From Tetrapyrgos nigripes (lineage: Eukaryota; Basidiomycota; Agaricomycetes; Agaricales; Campanellaceae), in assembly GCA_013368315.1 (NCBI GenBank), contig JAACJM010000063.1, positions 1 to 64,000 of the forward strand: a stretch of 64,000 bases of DNA, written 5' to 3'. The stretch's first letter is position 1. The number at the start of each line of letters is the position of its first letter. The translations under genes were made by a program, and so were the position numbers. Shown piece after piece: positions 43,057-53,411 of this stretch. The notes under the pieces are model-generated. The model was not told the DNA's origin. It was given only the letters and a program-made list of their open reading frames with translations, and made no database searches.

Positions 43057-43794
43057 CAGTCAAACATCTCAGATTGTATAATGTCATATTGCATAAATCT
43101 TGGAATGCATCAAGATTTACTGGAACAAGCATGGTTCCCTGCCAAAATGGTTGAAAATTGCCATTTTGGACCATTATGCATTTGTAGATACATGCAAATG
43201 TATTGAATGGAGCATGAAAGTCTGGATTAGGGGATAATAAAATTATCAAAAGTGAGAAAACAAGGGTTTCCCCCAATGTGGCACTCTTGAAATTTCCAAA
43301 ACAGAAGAACAAAAAACTTTTTGGAACAATTCAAGAATTGACAATCACAAAACTGTAGCAATCTTTACCCTTTCCCCCTCCAATCATGCCTCATGAACAA
43401 GAGAAGAGATGAGCTCCCTGTCAGCTGTGGGGAGATTATAGAGATTGAGGATGACAACGAGGACAAGAGTGAAGCCCCCCCTGACATCAGTCTTGGTGAG
43501 TTGATGGGAACATGCCAAACACTTGAAATGCAGTGTTTGAGCAGTCACCTTGATGATCCTGTACTCGCTGAGGAGGGATTGAAGCTACAGGAAGCAATTC
43601 TCAAGTTCTGGGGCAAATTGAAGCGACACACAGGCACTCAGATCAAGCAGACAACAATGGATGCATATTTTGGATGAAAACTTGAATAGTAGGTACATTT
43701 TGTGTAATTTAGTGGTATATAGTGGAATGCATAAATCTCAGAATGCATAGAGAAATCCTGGAACCACCTTTATGCATTCTGAGATGTTCGACTG
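43057..43794 (+). mobile_element. Internally deleted pogo-like (Tc1/mariner) element, copy 2
   Basis: Inverted orientation relative to 14960-15704 and about 95% identical. Ends CAGTCAAACATCTCAGATTG (left) and CAGTCGAACATCTCAGAATG (right, reverse-complemented). TA duplications lie at 43055-43056 and 43795-43796. The deletion structure is the same as copy 1, so both derive from one deleted progenitor rather than two independent deletions. Confidence 0.85.
43393..43677 (+). pseudogene. C-terminal end of a pogo/Fot1-type transposase (94 aa), copy 2
   Basis: Starts MNKRRDELPVSCGEI and ends HTGTQIKQTTMDAYFG then TGA. It differs from the 15077-15361 frame at two residues. No catalytic domain is present. 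Retention of this frame in both deleted copies may only reflect their recent common origin. Confidence 0.55.
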
Positions 43795-43796
43795 TA

Positions 43797-45211
43797 TTTT
43801 CTCTACATACCTTTTAGCGGACATCAAAAAGAAATAAGTAACTGTATAGTTGTAGCTGTGAGTAGTATAAAAGGACCAGATATTACGAGTAGTTACCCAA
43901 GCCACGTACTGTAGAGTATCGGATCTCACTAGCCATAGTAGAGGATGTGAAACACGGACTAAAGCTTCTGAACAAACTTAACTGCACTCTCTACGAGTAT
44001 AAACATTGTGTTGGAGATAATAGAGTTTAAATTGAACATTTTGTGGTTATAACTGTGATCTTTGTGTTGACCTTTTGGTCTATTAAGTGTTTGATTTTAA
44101 GGCAACTGTGGCCTACAAGTGTTTGATTTGGGACTCATTGATCCCCTTGGTGTTAAACTTGTGTTTATTGTGTCGCGCGCTAAGCGCTAACTTCATTGAA
44201 AAACCCCAATCAAAAGTACTTATAGTACAAGTAAATTGGGAGTTTGAGTACTCTGACTACTCGGAACACTCATCTCATTTACATTTGTATATGGTTTTGT
44301 GTTTGGGTGTAGTTCCTAGCACTTAATTACAAAAACCACCTATTAGCGATATTCCGCAAACCAAGGTGATACTTTGCCATATATTGGGCTGTTTTCAAAC
44401 TATGTAAGATGGGCTCAAACTTTGACCGGGTATTAGAAAGACTTTGGGATAGTTTGAGCTGCTTTCCAGTGTCATGTAAACCGAATGATATATTGCTAAT
44501 GTTACAATTACTATTCATAGGAATCGTTATTTATGATGCCACCCCACCCAAATTTTTTGAAAAAATCTGACACGGATCATTGTACCATGGGAATACATGA
44601 CCATATGTAGGTTGAAATTCATGTGATCTATGCTTGACGTGGATTTTGTGGTTGGCTTATGTTTTTTTTTCCTGTGTGAGTGAACTGCCACATATATGTC
44701 CCCTTATTAGGTTGGGAAATGTTTCGTTTTTAAAGTCTATGATTTTACTGCAGTCTAATTATCGTGTATGTAACCCTTGTAGTCTCGTCTATCTTTATTC
44801 AGTGCTCCGCACACCAGGTGCCTCAAGGTGTCCCTTTACCTCTGTGGTTTTGGTCTCCATGACCCAGGTGCCTCAGGGTGTCCCTACTCTGCCTCTGTGG
44901 CTTTGTCTCCATGACCCCAGTCCTCGCAATCTCCTCTCCACTTATTTCATATTTCATTATCTTTTTCTTCATCTTTTTGTTGTACATATTTCAGTGTACT
45001 GAAAGACTTGCATCCTTCCTTTCCTTTGTCTTACTCCCCCCTCTTGAGTCTTTCAGTATGTGCTTTACTTTTCTCATCTTCTTTCCTTTGTCTTACTCCT
45101 CCTCTCATCTCTCTCATTAGTGTCTAGTATACATCTTTTACATCACTATGCTCAAGTTGCCACTGAGTTCATATGGTTAAAACCACTAACAATTCCTCAT
45201 CCACATCCAAC
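43797..45211. other. No supported gene; SINE-like body at 44490-44650 and a small duplication at 44816-44925
   Basis: The reverse complement of about 44490-44650 shares AGATCACATG, ATCCGTGTCWG, GGGTGGGGTGGCA and ATAACGATTCCTAT with 18741-18870; its tRNA-like head is absent. At 44816-44925 the block GGTGCCTCARGGTGTCCC...CTCTGTGG...GTCTCCATGACCC is duplicated. The segments 44940-45120 are pyrimidine-rich. Confidence 0.45.
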
Positions 45212-46138
45212 TCAACCATTCCTGCACAATCCTCTGAAGCCATTACTTCTGCTATTTGGAAAGACTTGAGAAGCGTCATCAGCGAATTCGCAAGGGTTTC
45301 TAAGAAACCAGAGATACATTTGTGAAAGAAAAGGGTCAACTACATCAGAAGTCCTGTTGAAAGGTTTCAGTTTAGCACCAGAGTGGCTGCTACCATCCCT
45401 TTCATCAGTCCTAGCCTGTTGGGCACCCATATTTTGTCACATATTTCGAAGTTCATGCAAAAGTTCTATCTGATTATTCTGGAGTTCAGTGATGGTCTGG
45501 AGGAGTAGCTGATTATAGTCTTCTCCAGGTACATAGTTGGTCTGGGTGTAATACCCCTGAGGGTTATTATAGGTTTGGTGAGAGGGAGGTGGATTAGCTT
45601 GCAGGGGTCTGACTCCATCAGAGGGGTTTTGAGTAGGAATCCCTGGAGTAGTACCCATAGAATAGTCTGAGGGGCCACCAGAGGTAGGCACATTTGGAGT
45701 AGTTATCTAGGGGGTTCTTCAAGTGTCTGAGAATAGCAAGAAGAAGAAGAGAGTGTGGTTGATGTCAGGTCACCTTTGGGGGTACTCTAGTCTAATGTCA
45801 GAACTGAGCCAAAGGTGTTTAGGCAAGGTGATGATGACACTAGGGAATGAGTAGAACACGGCAAGACTAGAGTAGAGATACAGGATGAGTATCCTACTCT
45901 ATATATACTACTTTAGAAATAATGTCTGTGTTTCCAGAGGAATTAATTGAATAGATATCAGTAAGATAAATTAAGGTTCTATGACAATACACTCACAATC
46001 TAAGGGGATCCGCAGACAACTATGGAGTGATAAATGACCCAGCTCAGAAGAAGTCAATCTCATTAGGGGAAAGTAGGTAGTGAAGGATCGAGAATCCTTC
46101 TAAGGGTTTTTGGAACAAGGAATGAGAGGTTCATGACA
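45212..46138 (-). mobile_element. 5' part of a truncated Ty3/gypsy element (LTR, leader, gag fragment)
   Basis: The 5' LTR is 45796-46138 (343 bp; minus strand TGTCATGAACC...GTTCTGACA). Inside, 2 nt from the LTR, is a probable self-priming site (45783-45793). Gag follows at 45691-45212 in two frames: MPTSGGPSDYSMGTTPG, LLQTITELQNNQIELLHELR, then KLKPFNRTSDVVDPFLSQMY and FADDASQVFPN. The last pieces are the start of a retrotransposon gag domain. The element breaks off near 45212; no pol or 3' LTR follows. Confidence 0.7.
45796..46138 (-). repeat. LTR of the truncated gypsy element (343 bp)
   Basis: Plus-strand ends are TGTCAGAACTGAG and GTTCATGACA. Minus-strand TATA box at 45900-45907. Homologous to the solo LTR at 46609-46978, which lies in the opposite orientation. 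No TSD can be expected because the element is truncated. Confidence 0.75.
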
Positions 46139-46608
46139 CATTTCCAGCAGCTCAGTTTGTCATCAGAGATGGAATTGTAATTTGGAGAGCATGGATCCTA
46201 TTTCCTGGTAATTGACTTGTCATGACTTATCTCATAATTCATTCCAGTTAATAGTCCCAAGAGATGACACAACTCGCTGTTTGATGCATACTCACATACT
46301 ATGAGTCTACAAAGAGCTACCCCACCTAGGTTCTACACATTCATAGGGGTACCAGTCTATCATAGACAAGGATGTCTAACATTATGCCACCAAAGTAAAT
46401 GATAAGTCAGGAAGTTTGTCTAATATCCATGAAGACAAGCTGAGTACATGGGTCAAGACTCAAGAGTGAAGGGAAAGTGATGTTGGATTTTGTATTTTGA
46501 TGATGAGCTCGGAAGATCGTAGATCTCGTAGATTTTTGCCCTAGATACTTAGCTCCTATTTCTGTAGTATTTAGTATGTCATTTCAGATGTTTCCGCATC
46601 CAATTGTC
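46139..46608. other. No supported gene
   Basis: Spacer between two inverted LTRs of one family. Only short frames are present; nothing recognisable. Confidence 0.3.
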
Positions 46609-46978
46609 TGTCATGAACCTTTCATTCCTCGTTCAAGAAACCTTTAGAAGGATTCTCGATCCTTCTTTATCTCTCCAATTGCCACTACCCACTTTCCCCT
46701 AATGAGATTGACTTCTTCTGAGCTGGGTCATTTATTGCTCCATAGTTGTCTGCGTATCCCCTTAGATTGCGAGCGCATCGTCATAAGACCTTAATTTATT
46801 GTTTCAATTAATTCCTCTAAAAACACAGACATTATTTGCAAAGTAGGATATATAGAGTAGGATACTCATCCTGTATCTTTACTCTAGTCTGGTCTTATCA
46901 CACGGACCTTGCCTTATTCTACTCAATTCTTTAGTGTCATTGTCACCTCACCTAAACATCCTCGGCTCGGTTCTGACA
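46609..46978 (+). mobile_element. Solo LTR (370 bp) with TSD, same family as 45796-46138
   Basis: Starts TGTCATGAACC and ends GGTTCTGACA. It is flanked by an exact 5-bp TSD TTGTC at 46604-46608 and 46979-46983. The body matches the reverse complement of 45796-46138 (AGGATTCTCGATCCTTC, CCCCTAATGAGATTGACTTC, TATATAGAGTAGGATACTCA) at about 85% by eye with small indels. Confidence 0.85.
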
Positions 46979-46983
46979 TTGTC

Positions 46984-47426
46984 CCTGCTTCCTGCTGTCC
47001 TCTAGCAAGACAAACCGGAAATATAGTCATTCTCTTGCTATATCTTGCTCTCGTGTGCTGGGACCCACAACAACTCAAGACAATTATTTCAACAAGCGAA
47101 GGATATCATTGCACGCTTGGAGTCTTGCAGTAGTTCTGAGTTTAGTCTAGGACAGTGAGCTGGCATTGATTATTTTCTTATTTGTCAACATCAATGACAG
47201 TTTTGATTTGGCCATTTCTTCTTCTGCATCCGCATCGCACATATGTAGGGAGATGGTTCCAAGTGCATTTCGAATGCCAGCGCCAAAACTCAAGATTCAA
47301 GAATAGACTCAGTGAGTTGTGTCTGTGTTCAACAAGGGAGAAGTGGGAAGGAGAAATCAAACACGGCCAATGATATATGGCTGAAATTGGTATGAATCTG
47401 GGCTGAGGCATAGCCGGCTTCATACA
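46984..47426. other. No supported gene
   Basis: No conserved frame was found between the solo LTR and the gypsy element. Confidence 0.3.
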
Positions 47427-47431
47427 CTGTA

Positions 47432-47813
47432 TGTAAGGGCGACCCCTGACACATGAGGCAATCACTCAACAACTGCAGGAGGAGATCCAAAGATATATAA
47501 ATCAGAACTAGATGATACAAGACTAACATACTACACATCTGCAGGAGGAGATCCAAAGAGAAAAACTCAAGGATACTCGCCTGCAGGGAAGGGGTATATA
47601 TACTTGTATGAAGGCTTGGGAAAAGATCTGCAAAACTATACAGCAGCAACGAAGTAATAGAAAAGTGGAATGATGGGAGATCAGAATGATGAATAATAAT
47701 GATGGATGATGAAATGATGAAACAAGGGTAAACAAGTCAATGGAGTCCAGATAAAACAAGAACAAACAAGTCCTAAAGGAGAAGAGAAAGGAAAAGGAAA
47801 CTGTTCCCTTACA
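47432..47813 (-). repeat. 3' LTR of the chromodomain gypsy element (382 bp)
   Basis: Plus-strand ends TGTAAGGGCG and TTCCCTTACA. The minus strand just before it has GTAGGGGGGTGA, the likely polypurine tract. About six differences from the 5' LTR, five of them transitions, roughly 1.6% divergence. Confidence 0.95.
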
Positions 47814-47841
47814 TCACCCCCCTACTAGACCTGTGGCGACC

Positions 47842-49415
47842 TCAACGCAGCACGCCAGTTACTGGAATGATCAGCTGGAGATACTCGCACTGTCTTAACA
47901 GCATCAGGATACCTTGTATAGAAGTCCGCCACTGCCTTTGGAGCATGTACCAAATCCTCTGCACGTTCCCATGAATCATCCTGTGGTCCGTAGCCTTTCC
48001 ATCAAACAAGGTATTGCAACTTTTTCCAATGTCCATATCGATGACTATCCAGGATTTCTTCAACCTCAAACTCTTCTTCACCTTCGATGATTTCAGGGTC
48101 AGGAGGTGGGTCAGGTTTTCAACCAGAAATAGGGTCTTCAACATAGCAGTCAAGTTTGATAATGGGGAAGACTGGGTGGAGGTGTTTCATGGATGGGGAA
48201 AGTTTCAGTTTGTAGGCACCCTTGCCAACTTCTTGAAGTACAGTGTAAGGCCCAAGCCAATGGTGACTGAGTTTCTTTGATGGATGAGTCATGTTAATGT
48301 CAGAGCCATTCAGCCAAACCTTGTCACCAGGTGCAAAAACAGGGGCAGGAGTGCATCGGCGGTTGTAGTATTGGGCATACTCTGACTTGGCCTTTGTGAA
48401 TGCTGCTTGTGCCTCTGTCCAGCCTGACTTAAGCCGATCGATGAAGTCGTTGACATTCTCCATCTTTGACTGCTGGGTGTGAGGCTCAAAACCCATCTGA
48501 GGATTCTGACCAGTGTCAATCATGAAGGGAGTTTGCTGAGTCAATGCATGGATCTTATTGTTGTAGGAGAACTCAGTGGTGGGTAGTAACTTGTCCCAAT
48601 CATCCTGTCGTTGGCTCACCCACTGGTGCAGGTAACCTTCTAGCTCTTGATTGACATGTTCAGTCTGTCCATCTGTCTGTGGGTGATAGGCTGTAGAGAG
48701 TTCCTGTTTGATGCCAGCCATCCTACAGAGTTCTTGCATGAAGTCTGCAACAAACTGTGGGCCACAGTCAGAGCGTGCTGATTTGTGCATCCCGTGGTGC
48801 TTCCATACTTCCCTGAAGTAGATGCGAACTGCTCCTTCAGCAGTAACTGTTGTATGAGTCCGGAGGAAGTGACCTCTCTTGCCCAGCACGTCTACAACAA
48901 CCATGACTGCATTGTACCCATGAGCTTCTGGTAGTTCCACAATGAAGTCGACTGACACTGATTGCCATGGTTCAGTGGGAGTCTCAGAAGGGACGAGCTC
49001 TCCAATGGGGAGACGATGATGTGTCTTGGTTTGCATGCACAGGTCACAAGTATTGGTGTACTGTCCAATGTACCGAGACATCTGGGGCCACCAGTAGTTG
49101 CGTGAGACAATTTCAAGGGTCTTGAACTGTCCAGGGTGACCAGTGACCTTGGTGTCATGGTGTTGGGAGACTATGCGACGATGGAGGTCATGGGAAGGGG
49201 GAACATAGATCTTGCCTCAGAAATACAACAACCCTTCACGCTCATCCCATTCAGCACTATGAATGGACCGAGTATGGGACTTGCGCAATGCTTGCACAGC
49301 ACGCATGACTTGTTCTTCCAGCTCATTTTCACAAACAGCAAAGCGGACGTCTCTGAGGATTTCGACTTCTTCACCAGTTAGGTCAACTGCAGTAGTGATG
49401 GCAGCAATTGAGAAT
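47842..49415 (-). pseudogene. gypsy integrase and chromodomain (3' part of pol)
   Basis: On the minus strand the zinc-binding region (HDLHRRIVSQHHDTKVTGHPG, CDLCMQTK) precedes the catalytic core with Asp in VSVDFIVELPE, Asp in SARSDCGPQF and Glu in GQTEHVNQELEGYL. KVWLNGSDINMTHPSKKLSH and LGPYTVLQEVG follow, then the chromodomain, FEVEEILDSHRYG and WKGYGPQDDSWE. In-frame TGA codons stand at 49217-49219, 48119-48121 and 48002-48004 where Arg is expected. In the family the chromodomain directs integration to particular chromatin. With these stops it cannot be made from this copy. Confidence 0.9.
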
Positions 49416-49416
49416 A

Positions 49417-51035
49417 CAGTGGCCAAAAAAATTGTCCACATGTTTGGCACTTTTGGAAAGATTGCTGATTTAAGAGCTATTGAGCAGAAATCTCAAAACA
49501 TGGCTGGTGGTAGCAAGAAAGCCTTTGATTAGAGCTACAATAATCTGTCTGTTTTGTCTTATTTGGCCACATATCTGTGGAGTTATGATTGATTTAAAAT
49601 TGTATGTCATTTGGACAATTTTTTGAGTTGCCACTTCAAAATCATTATTGCAATAACCTGATGTGTTATACATGATGTCATGGGTGGAGCTGTACAGTAA
49701 TGTGATGTATACACCACAATGATGTCATAGCTGCCAGCTGGAGCATACATAGCAACATACAGATGCTCTACAGCTTCTATGAAAATCATGGGGTCCCTCA
49801 TATCAGCCCAGAAAGACAATCTCTACTCTCTCCTCCAAACTGCCCCTCCCTCTATCAAAATTTCAGCTCAGACTGAAGTATGAAAGCAGAGTGTTGCTTT
49901 TATAGGTAGAGAGACATGTTCTGATAAAGGAAACCATTGGATATAGCACTTTAGAAAGTTAATACCCAGCTGAAAAATGGCCACCTCTGGATCAACTCCC
50001 ATATTATTAATGCTTTCCAGGATTTTGTTACTTAAGATGGTCATATAGTGTTTGCAATCTATCTTCCCCTTCATCTGGACCATTTTTACTGCTTACTGTT
50101 GCCCCATACCCTACCCCATCATGTCATTTTCTCTCTCAAATGTCATCATTTCTGTCACATCTTGCTGTACCATGAATTTATCTCTCTTTTCTCACACATG
50201 CTGGGGCATATTTGCCCCAAAATAATTGGTTTTGGTCTTATCTGAGAAAATAACCCACTTCTAGCCTTCTACAGCCCGGTCTTTTTACATCTGTGCAAAC
50301 TTCAAGTGAGCCTTGCTGCACTTGTTCTGTGTTTTGGAGATCGCCACAAGGCGTTTTCAGGAATGTTTTGGCTGTTATAGGTTGGGACAGGTTGTCCAAG
50401 AAGAGCCTTGATGTTTCAGGCCACTTGTGTAGCAATCTGGCTTTACCAGAATGGATTTTTTTCCAATCTAACCTCTTCACAAGTAGTAGAGAGCCTCCTA
50501 GGACACCCTGCTGTATTGTTCTCATTGTCTGTATTTGTCTTTTAAGCCACAAAAGCAACTCTTGGCTTCCATACTCCAGTCTGAGCTGCAATTTTTGCAG
50601 ATGGAGAGGCAGTTAAGAGGAGAGAGTAGAGATTGTCTTTCTGGGCTGATATGAGGGACCCCATGATTTTCATAGAGGCTGTAGAGCATCTGTATGTTGC
50701 TATGTATGCTCCAGCTGGCAGCTATGACATCATTGTGGTGTATACATCACATTACTGTACAGCTCCACCCATGACATCATGTATAACACATCAGGTTATT
50801 GCAATAATGATTTTGAAGTGGCAACTCAAAAAATTGTCCAAATGACATACAGTTTTAAATCAATCATAACTCCACAGATATTTGGCCAAATAAGACAAAA
50901 CAGACAGATTATTGTAGCTCTAATCAAAGGCTTTCTTGCTACCACCAGCCATGTTTTGAGATTTCTGCTCAATAGCTCTTAAATCAGCAATCATTCCAAA
51001 AGTGCCAAACATGTGGACAATTTTTTTGGCCACTG
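49417..51035 (-). mobile_element. Tc1/mariner-like element with ~434-bp terminal inverted repeats, nested in gypsy pol
   Basis: The ends begin CAGTGGCCAAAAAAATTGTC in inverted orientation. The TIRs run about 49417-49850 and 50602-51035 and are nearly identical (for example one mismatch, A/T, within the outer 80 bp). TA duplications lie at 49415-49416 and 51036-51037. Each TIR contains the same 70-codon frame, which is a by-product of the repeat. The unique centre holds a decayed transposase on the minus strand. TIRs of this length are unusual for Tc1, where they are mostly 20-400 bp. Confidence 0.85.
49868..50591 (-). pseudogene. Degenerate Tc1/mariner transposase
   Basis: Frames at 50591-50238 and 50083-49868 together resemble a Tc1 transposase. 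The second contains KMVQMKGKIDCKHYMTIL and NNMGVDPEVAIFQLG, matching the family pattern of a Gly-Lys-Met/Ile-Asp block followed by a FQQDNxPxH catalytic block. Here FQLG has lost the catalytic Asp and what follows is not conserved. Stops lie between the two parts. The similarity is from recalled family patterns and is moderate. Confidence 0.5.
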
Positions 51036-51037
51036 TA

Positions 51038-52697
51038 GCTCTGGCTTGAGCAGCACAATGTCTGAATTGTCATCAGCACCGGTACCATGATCAGGTCGGC
51101 GAGATAAGGCATCAGGGTTGCCCATAGTATGGCCAGGGCGGTGATGTAACTGGAAGTCGAAACGGGAGAGGAACAGGGACCATCATGCCTGACATTGATT
51201 GAGCTTCTTTACAGTTCAGAAATACTCCAAGTTCTTATGATCTGTCCAGATTTCCACAGGAAAGGGTCCACCTTCCAGGAAGTGTTTCCACTCTTCAAGG
51301 GCTCAGATGATGGCTAGCATTTCCTTATCATGGATCTCATAGTTGTGTTCAACAGCATTAAGACTTTTGGAGTAAAATGTGACTGGATGCCGCTTGTCAT
51401 CATCTGGGGACTGCTGAGATAAGACTGCTCCTGTAGCGTAGTCGGAGCTGTCTGATTCCACGCGGTATGGACAAGAGTCGTCAGACATAATGAGGACAGG
51501 GGAGGAGGTGATTAGGGACTTCATGATGTTAAAGGCATCCTGAGCATCCTTAGACCAGTCAAACTTGATGTCTTTTCGGGTCAGCTCGAACAGTGGTCAT
51601 GCATGATGGGAGAAGTCCTGGATGAACCGACAGTAGAAGTTAGTGAATCCAAGGAAAGAGGAAATGTCCTTCTTGCTCTCTGGCACAGGCCACTCCACGA
51701 CACTGGACACCTTGACAGGGTCCATCTCGACACAGTTATGGGAGATGATGACACCAAGGTATTTGATGCGGGTCTTCTCGAACTCGCATTTGTCAGCTCT
51801 CAGGTACAACTTGTGCTGCCTCAACCAGTCTAGGACTAGGCGAGTCACATGATGATGCTCCTCAACAGTCTTGGTATAGATCAAGATGTCGTCAAGGTAG
51901 ACAGATATGACACCCTCCATGATGAGATCATGGAGAATGTCATTCATCATCGTCTGGAAGGTCGCAGGGCTGTTAGTGAGACCAAAGAACATGACAAGTG
52001 GTTTGAAGAGACCACGGTTGGTGCAGAAAGCTGCCTTCCATTCATTGCCCTCACGAATCCAGATATTGTTGAAACCCCAACATACATCCAATTTAGTGAA
52101 GTACTGTGCACCCTTGAGATTGTTGACAAGTTTATTAATCAAGGGTAACAGATAACGGTTTTTAATCATCATCTCGTTTAGCACACGATAGTCTTGGACA
52201 AGTCAGAGGCTTCCATCCTTCTTCTTTATGAAGAAAACTGGAGACGCCATGGGGGATTTAGAGGGACGAATATGACCAGTGGACAGATTCTCTGTAAGGA
52301 ACTCGTCGAGGGCCTTTTGCTCATTAGGAGCAAGTGGATAGACCTTGCAGTTGGCAGGTTTAGAGTCAGGAACTAACTCTACTGCATGGTCCCATGGTTT
52401 ACAATCTGGCAACACATCGAAGGAGTCCTTGGAAAAGACATCTGTATAGTCATAGAAGTGATCAGGAAGGCCATCATGAGGGTGCCTTGAGGCCTTAGCA
52501 TGTGCTCCTGCTAGACGTTGAGAAGTGGTACTCGTCGCATTGATGAATTCCGACTCTGGAGGGACTGAAGCAACAAATATGCGATCACCTTCTTTGATAG
52601 GGACATCATCAGGGAAGTCATCACAACCTAAAGTTCCGACGCTATTCATCTTATCTTCGCCAGGATCTAGTTCAAGGACATGAGGAGTTGGGCCTTC
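51038..52697 (-). pseudogene. gypsy reverse transcriptase and RNase H
   Basis: The minus strand encodes, from 52649, the RT with SPVFFIKKKDGSL, a TGA at 52203-52205 where DGSLRLVQDYR is expected, KLDVCWGFNNIWI, FGLTNSPATFQTMMND and the active site SVYLDDILIY. The thumb ends in HHA, TGA (51597-51599), PLFELTRKDI. RNase H shows SDSSDYATGAVLSQ, FYSKSLNAVEHNYEIHDKE and LEEWKHFLEG. Further TGA codons lie at 51303-51305, 51216-51218 and 51183-51185. All motifs are otherwise well preserved, so the copy is dead through nonsense changes rather than general erosion. Confidence 0.9.
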
Positions 52698-53411
52698 TCA
52701 ACAACGTTCTAGAGCACAGTGTTGGTGACGAGTAGTGGAGAGGAGTAGTTGGCATTCCTGTTGCACTTCATCATGACATGTGGAGCATTGCCTTGGGCAC
52801 CGGCTAAGTTTGACATCACCATTGTCCCAATCGACCTCTGGGTTATGGGCTCGTAACCATCCATAACCAAGAATGATGTCTTGGCTGCCAAGCTGAGTAA
52901 CTGCAAGTTGGATGCGCTCAGAGTGGTCTTTGAAGCATAGGACGGTATCCAAGATTTTGGTAATAGCCCCAGCCTCATTCAGGGTGCTGTCAACATTGAA
53001 GACGGGAATGGGCCATTGGAGTTTCCAAGTTGGGATGGAGTTCTTGGTGATGAACTCAGCATTGGCATAGTCCATGCTAGTAGCTCCACTATCGATGAGC
53101 ACACTGCCAGAGATCAGAGAGGCATTAGATGTGGGCTCTAGCTCTACTGGAGCTGTCAGGCAGCAGCTTCTGTCAGAGGAGATTACCAGCTTGCGAGGTA
53201 GGTGACGTTCCCAACGTTTGAGGCGGCGCCAAGGAACTGGATGATGAACAGAAGAAATGGAAGAGGGAGTAGAGGGGGTAGGAGGAGACAGAACTGAGGC
53301 AATTACTTCACACGTGGACTCAGAGACGGAGATACAATCATTATCATTGGCAGAGTCTGTAGATAAACATGCAAAGTAATTATTTTTCGACCATGAGGGC
53401 ATGTCCATCAC
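52698..53411 (-). pseudogene. gypsy aspartic protease region of pol
   Basis: The frame contains SGSVLIDSGATSMDYANAEF, the retropepsin DSGA active site with its context, then QLAVTQLGSQDIILGYGWLR, the second protease block (hydrophobic-Gly-x-x-Trp-Leu). It ends at a TGA at 52698-52700 where the domain should continue into RT (EGPTPHVLEL follows). It overlaps the end of gag by a few bases in another frame, as expected for Gag-Pol frameshifting. Confidence 0.85.

Noticed and set aside
49607..49819. 70-aa ORF found twice (also 50633-50845)
   Set aside because: It lies entirely in the two inverted arms of the Tc1-like element; the identity is that of the arms.
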